Part shown: piece after piece, positions 59,298 to 64,000 of the stretch
How positions within the stretch are numbered: position 1 is the stretch's first letter
Layout: every line of letters starts with the position of its first letter
From: Sipunculus nudus
Taxonomy: Eukaryota > Annelida > Sipuncula > Golfingiida > Sipunculidae
DNA: 64,000 nt
Direction: 5' to 3'
Assembly: GCA_026874595.1 (NCBI GenBank)
Contig: CM049317.1
Location: forward strand, 34,686,901-34,750,900
The notes under the pieces: generated by a model
Seen by the model: the letters and a program-made list of their open reading frames with translations, nothing else
Told to the model about the DNA's origin: nothing
The model's database searches: none
Program-made: the position numbers and the translations under genes

Positions 59298-60725
59298 CCA
59301 GCAGAGAGTCATCCCTTGACTGTGGATGAGATGGATAATGCAGAGCTGTCCATTTTGAAATACATACAGCAACAGCATTTCCCTTCTGAGATTGAACATC
59401 TGAAGCAAAATAAGCTCCAGAGTCAACGAGGCCGAGCAAACAGAGCCTGTGTTTCGAACCAAAGCTCGATCTACCGACTGGACCCTTTCCTAGACCGTGA
59501 TATCATTCGAGTAGGCGGACGCCTTACAAAATCCATTCTGCCACGAAACATGAAACACCCTGTAATTCTACCACGCAAAAGTCACATCACAACATTGATC
59601 ATCAGATCATTACATGAACAATTAGGACATTCTGGTCGTAACCATGTACTTGCACGACTAAGGGAAAAGTACTGGGTGATCAATGGAAATGCAGCTGTGC
59701 GGCATGTCCTGACCCATTGTGTCTCCTGTCGTCGTCTAACAAAACCCGTCTGTGAGCAAAAAATGGCAGATCTTCCCCCGGATCGACTATGTCCTGCTCC
59801 ACCATTCACCTACACCGGAGTTGACTTCTTCGGACCCTTCTTTATCAAAGAAGGCAGGAAAGAAGTCAAACGATATGGCGCACTGTTCACGTGCTTGGTG
59901 AGTAGAGCCATTCATATAGAATCGTCAAATTCCTTAGACACCGATTCCTTTATTCATGCACTCAGACGCTTCATTGCCAGGAGAGGAGCTGTCAAGGATA
60001 TTCGATGTGACAAAGGAACTAATTTTGTGGGAGCAGAGCGAGATTTACACAAAGCTATCATGAATATGGATCAAAATTCTCTCAGAGACCAGTTGCTACA
60101 GCAAAACATAAAATGGACATTCAATCCGCCTGCAGCAAGTCATATGGGAGGCGTCTGGGAAAGACAGGTGAAAACTGTGCGAAAAGTTCTGTCACATTTG
60201 TTCCGAGAATTTGGCAACCGTGTGGATGATGAATCCTTCAGAACTCTGCTTTGTGAGGTAGAATCAATTGTAAATTCTCGTCCACTGACCAGTGTCTCAA
60301 CTGACTCGGATGACTTGAGTCCGCTCACGCCAAATCATCTCCTGAACCTCAAATCCGTCGTCATACCGCCTCCAGGACAATTCCAAAGAGAAGATGTTTA
60401 CGCTCGGAAACGTTGGCGAAGGATTCAGTATTTAGCCAATCAGTTCTGGTACAGATGGCGAAGAGAATACCTGCTGACTTTACAGCAAAGACAGAAATGG
60501 AGCAAGTCTACCAGAAACCTAACAGCTGGAAACATTGTATTGCTGAGGGACGACAATATGCCCAGAAATCTTTGGCGTTTGGGTCGAATAACCAAAACGG
60601 AGCCCGACAGGAAAGGATACGTGAGAAGTGTGTTACTCAGAGCTCAGGGTTCTGATCTTCGTATGCCAATTCATAAGCTCGTTTTGCTTCTGCCTATTGA
60701 AGAGCAGGGAAGCCACTCAGACTGA
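59298..60725 (+). CDS. BEL/Pao integrase and C-terminal domain
   Basis: It continues after a one-base shift in the A10 run (59,288-59,297). The zinc-binding H2C2 module is seen as LHEQLGHSGRNHV ... HCVSCRRL. The catalytic core follows, with Asp in YTGVDFFGPF, Asp in IRCDKGTNFVG, and Glu in HMGGVWERQVKTV. The C-terminal DUF5641-type part has RWRRIQYLANQFWYRWR, GNIVLLRDDNMPRNLW, and a final HKLVLLLP. Integrase joins the cDNA to the host genome. All three catalytic residues are intact. The stop TGA at 60,723 lies ~160 bases before the 3' LTR, so there is no room for an envelope-like gene. Confidence 0.92.
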   Translation, partial: PAESHPLTVDEMDNAELSILKYIQQQHFPSEIEHLKQNKLQSQRGRANRACVSNQSSIYRLDPFLDRDIIRVGGRLTKSILPRNMKHPVILPRKSHITTLIIRSLHEQLGHSGRNHVLARLREKYWVINGNAAVRHVLTHCVSCRRLTKPVCEQKMADLPPDRLCPAPPFTYTGVDFFGPFFIKEGRKEVKRYGALFTCLVSRAIHIESSNSLDTDSFIHALRRFIARRGAVKDIRCDKGTNFVGAERDLHKAIMNMDQNSLRDQLLQQNIKWTFNPPAASHMGGVWERQVKTVRKVLSHLFREFGNRVDDESFRTLLCEVESIVNSRPLTSVSTDSDDLSPLTPNHLLNLKSVVIPPPGQFQREDVYARKRWRRIQYLANQFWYRWRREYLLTLQQRQKWSKSTRNLTAGNIVLLRDDNMPRNLWRLGRITKTEPDRKGYVRSVLLRAQGSDLRMPIHKLVLLLPIEEQGSHSD

Positions 60726-60851
60726 ACGTTATTGTTTTAATATTGATGTTTTGCATTTGTCTTCATTCAATAAGTATTACATGTTAACAGATGAATCCAT
60801 TATTCTAATAATGTGTAATAATGTTTATGTGCATTTGTAATCCGGGAATAG

Positions 60852-60874
60852 TTATGCATAGTTCCTATGCATAA
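60852..60874. repeat. Perfect 10-bp hairpin just before the 3' LTR
   Basis: TTATGCATAG (60,852-60,861), loop TTC, CTATGCATAA (60,865-60,874). It ends 11 bases before the 3' LTR, over the purine-rich tract that should prime plus-strand synthesis. Confidence 0.85.
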
Positions 60875-60885
60875 GAGGCCGAGTG

Positions 60886-61750
60886 TGTTAATGCACAAAT
60901 CAGTCTGACTACATGTGAATTTGTTTAATATTGATTTATGTTTAAGAAAAGGAATTAATTACTATGTTTAAAATGGATAAAAGCGTAATTTCATGGAAAA
61001 AATGTTGATGCCTTGTTCTGGACTTGAACCGGGTTCCCTTTATTTGATGGCTCTGGAGACCAGTGTAGCATGAATTGTGCCACTCTGGCTGGTGTTTAAG
61101 AAGCTTGTTTAAAATTGAAATGAGGTTTATGTCAGAGGTCAGTGTCAACATTGGGGCACATGACATTGATGTCACTTCCTGTTTTGACCAGTGAACAGAA
61201 TTGTAACATGTGGTGCAGTAAATTTGCCTTCAGGCCACACAGAGGTATGTGTAATGTCTTTCATTCATTATAAAATGTCTTGTTATCTGTTATGTATTAA
61301 CTATTAACTCCTAGAGAGCTTTTTCTTTTTGACTGGTGGCATATATCTCTTTTACATGTAGAATACTAGTCAAAGTACTTGTGTCAACAAAACCTGTCAA
61401 GAACTATTACCTTCCATTTGTATAAAACCATCTGGCAGCGTTACTGGATATAGCAGCTCTGTTACTTAATATACCAGTAGTATCATCATTAATATTATCC
61501 ATATTTTGATCTGTTTTCTCCATTCATATTGTGCTGTGCATATAACATTTTATATGGACCTATATATCTTATATGTGGACTCTGTTACAGTTTACATACT
61601 AGTAAGATTAACTTCATTGTTTCAGTTTTCAAACGGGATTGTTTGTGGTAAACAAGCAAGCAACGCAACAAGCAGTCTCAGTGTTGAGCTTTGTGAAAAA
61701 TAAAAGAAGTGAAACGTATATTAGTCGTCACTTTATGAACTGCACCTACA
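60886..61750 (+). repeat. 3' LTR of BEL element
   Basis: The LTR is 865 bp and starts TGTTAATGCAC. It matches the 5' LTR except for about eight substitutions and a 4-base addition near position 18. Confidence 0.9.
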
Positions 61751-61755
61751 ATATA
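61751..61755. other. Target-site duplication of the BEL element, right
   Basis: ATATA, identical to 53,562-53,566. Confidence 0.75.
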
Positions 61756-64000
61756 CGTGATCCAGAAAAAAAGTGTGCAAAGTTTCATTTATTTATTGCT
61801 GGCATGGGGAAAGAAAGTAAAAGGCAAATAAGTCGTCCTATAAGACGAGATGGGAATGGCCCCATATATCCCCACAAGTAGATAACGTACATGGCCAAAT
61901 AAGTGTTAAATTACATTAGGGCTGTCAATAAACCCGCAAATGTTGCAAGACACTACTAAACCACATTGATTTAGTATGCATCAGAGAGTGGTCTGATCAA
62001 TTACATGATTGAATTAAGATGTATTTTTTATAGTTTAAACTTGACGCAAACTGGTATTACTTGTCACTGGAAAAAGTAAAACAATAAGCAAAAATATAGA
62101 ATAATCTTTATAATATTTGACTCATCCAAGATTTTATTTAAATATAAACTTTAATAATTTTACATGGATTATATAAATAGTTATAATAACTAATACGAGG
62201 CACTCTCCATGGCTGGGTTGTTGGCGCTCGGTAGTCGGTAAGGGTGGAGGAAACCGGAGGACCCGGAGAAAACCACCGACCTTGGACAACTACAACCCAC
62301 CCTCATAGCCACACCGGGAATCAAACCCGGGTTGCCAGCGGAGAAGGCCGAGCGTTTTACCACTCAGCTGTCCAGGATTTTATTTACAACATGGCAAGAT
62401 AATAGATATACAATATTAAAATGTGATTTTAATTATATATATAAAAAGGTATATCAGGAAAATGTCTTGCATTTCATCCACAAAAGTCACACCTGCTTAA
62501 CTAGCTTGATTCATAATCCATTCATGCCGATGAAATAAAAGGCCATGTTGCGGGGCACACACATACATACCACATAATTCTGATCTCTGTGTATATACCA
62601 GAGTAACCAAGCCGTATATTGAAGGGCCTTGTCACAAACCCTGAAATCTGTAAATATATAATGTACCGATATCGTGTCATTAAGCACCCCTCCCATTCAC
62701 AGTTTACATATCACCGTGAGCTTTTGACAGACTCAGACAACGTGTGTTCATTCATAGCGGTACACGCAAACCTTATAAAACACAAATAGAATCAACATTC
62801 TACACTGGAATCTCTTTTGTTACCCGTCTTGAGATTTAGGTAAATAATATCTGGTCCGTGTGTGTTATTAATCTAGAGAAAGGGTAAATAAGACCAAATT
62901 TACATATGAAACAATAACTGTACCCTCTCTGAAGGGTTGTACTGGAGTGGTCGACATTATCCGAGTGATATGGCAGGTTTAACGGCATATATACAAGTAT
63001 ACAGACAAAGACAAACCTCACCAAAGTTGTTCGTTACAATACTGACATGCACTGAGATCTCATAGCCTCAGGTTCATACGGAAAATGATGTATTAGTCTG
63101 AACATTAGGAAATCAATGTATTTTAAAAAAACTACATTTGTAATATCTGGAATAAAACCTTTCGATGAATAAACATATGTGCACTGCCGGTATCACATCA
63201 ATAGCTGGTAATTTATAAATTAGTTTTATACGGCCTATCTTTGTCCTGACATGGTCCCAGTATAAACATCATTGTTTTTTAACATAAAATAAAATACGGC
63301 CGGTCATAACATGATTAACCCGTCAGAGTCAGATACGCTCACAGATAGCGCAACAATTGCATTAATTAAAATAGTGAAGGAAAAAAGGTGTTAAGTAGTG
63401 CATGAAATCTTGGACGACAAAGAAGTAAAGATTGTACATTCCACGCTACACTGACAAAATAAGATGCTTCATCGACCAATGGCCTAAACTCCTGCGCCTC
63501 ATGGTAAAAATCATTACATAGAATCACTTCTCTACAGCAGCAAAATAAATAAATAGGAACACAAATGACTTATGGGTGTCTGCACACTGTCTGCGTTCGA
63601 TGTTTTCTTGCCCAACAACGGCATGCTGCATTCATAGATTGGGAATGATGTTAACATTTTACCTCTCACATGGTAGTTTAATACCACCCCAGCTTTAATC
63701 ACCTATACTTAATCACCTTTAATACTCTGTTATATATTTTATTACCACACAAGAATTACAGCTATTCCACACAACCGCCACGCAGTTGCAGACTATGATA
63801 TATTATATTCCACTTAGAGTGATTATTGTAACGACATAACGACATTCGATTTAACATGATTACAACAAAGCAGGTACTCTTTTTTTTATCAAGAAGCGCT
63901 AATATCGTACTCATACAAATAGTTCCCAACTATGAATCCAACTGTGGATTAACCTTTTATTACTTTTAAGATGTCGGTATTCTTATTTTTGTGTCAAGGT
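61756..64000. other. No gene seen apart from a SINE
   Basis: AT-rich sequence to the window end, with the SINE at 62,205-62,375. No exon with recognisable protein content is seen. Confidence 0.45.
62205..62375 (-). mobile_element. tRNA-derived SINE, minus strand
   Basis: The minus strand starts TGGACAGCTGAGTGGTAAAA (A-box-like, about 62,374-62,355), has CCCGGGTTTGATTCCCGG (B-box-like, about 62,332-62,315), and continues with a body containing 'ggttttctccgggtcctccg'. That body phrase is reminiscent of conserved central segments in widely distributed animal SINEs, but I cannot name the family. The 3' end is near 62,205. It is about 170 bp long and well preserved. Confidence 0.75.

Larger units (their letters stand above)
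53567..61750 (+). mobile_element. BEL/Pao LTR retrotransposon, structurally complete
   Basis: The element of 8,184 bp has two direct LTRs (53,567-54,427 and 60,886-61,750), each starting TGT and ending CTACA, flanked by ATATA duplications. Internal order is Gag (DUF1759-type), zinc knuckles, aspartic protease, reverse transcriptase, RNase H, integrase and a C-terminal DUF5641-type domain. That order is diagnostic of BEL/Pao. LTRs differ by about eight substitutions and one 4-bp indel, roughly one percent, so the insertion is recent. The frame is nevertheless broken by two frameshifts (about 57,090; A10 run 59,288-59,297) and two stops (58,136; 59,078). A primer-binding site after the 5' LTR was not convincing. 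A short purine-rich tract (aagaggccgag) precedes the 3' LTR. Confidence 0.95.

Overview
This is animal nuclear DNA: AT-rich, with spliced genes that have GT-AG introns, many (TA)n and poly-G tracts, and dense transposon debris. The mix of BEL/Pao elements, several tRNA-derived SINEs, a C-type-lectin receptor gene and small MITEs suggests a marine invertebrate, most likely a mollusc and perhaps a bivalve. That assignment is inference from general character, not a species match.

Layout. Positions 1-21.4 kb hold no convincing host gene. They contain a hAT-type MITE (1.3-1.6 kb), two copies of a ~0.96-kb dispersed repeat (4.7 and 9.8 kb), tandem ~278-bp units (6.1-7.0 and 11.8-13.2 kb), a decayed BEL/Pao retrotransposon on the minus strand (7.0-9.7 kb), a tRNA-derived SINE (16.7 kb) and an LTR with a tRNA-Pro-type primer site (17.0-17.7 kb). 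Positions 21,438-31,677 are one large DNA transposon with GGGAGGG termini and a perfect 9-bp target duplication (TGCTTCATG). Positions 34.9-43.7 kb carry a multi-exon host gene on the minus strand: a type I membrane receptor with C-type lectin domains. Positions 48.05-48.68 kb are a solo LTR of the same family as the 17-kb LTR. Positions 53,567-61,750 are a structurally complete BEL/Pao retrotransposon with two ~865-bp LTRs and a 5-bp ATATA duplication. Its reading frames are broken in four places.

The most unusual object is the 10.2-kb transposon. Its minus strand can be read as one spliced, mostly phase-consistent gene. In order it encodes an SGNH/GDSL-type hydrolase, a Thr/Pro octapeptide repeat, a CG-1-like region, a MULE-type DDE transposase with a SWIM zinc finger, and an Ulp1/C48-like cysteine protease fused to a PHD finger. 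A second, internally deleted element (29,868-31,677) keeps only the protease-PHD cassette and sits head-to-head at the promoter side. The two outer, protease-side ends then appear to have moved the whole structure as a unit. Both copies now carry stops and frameshifts, so this is a fossil of an autonomous system.
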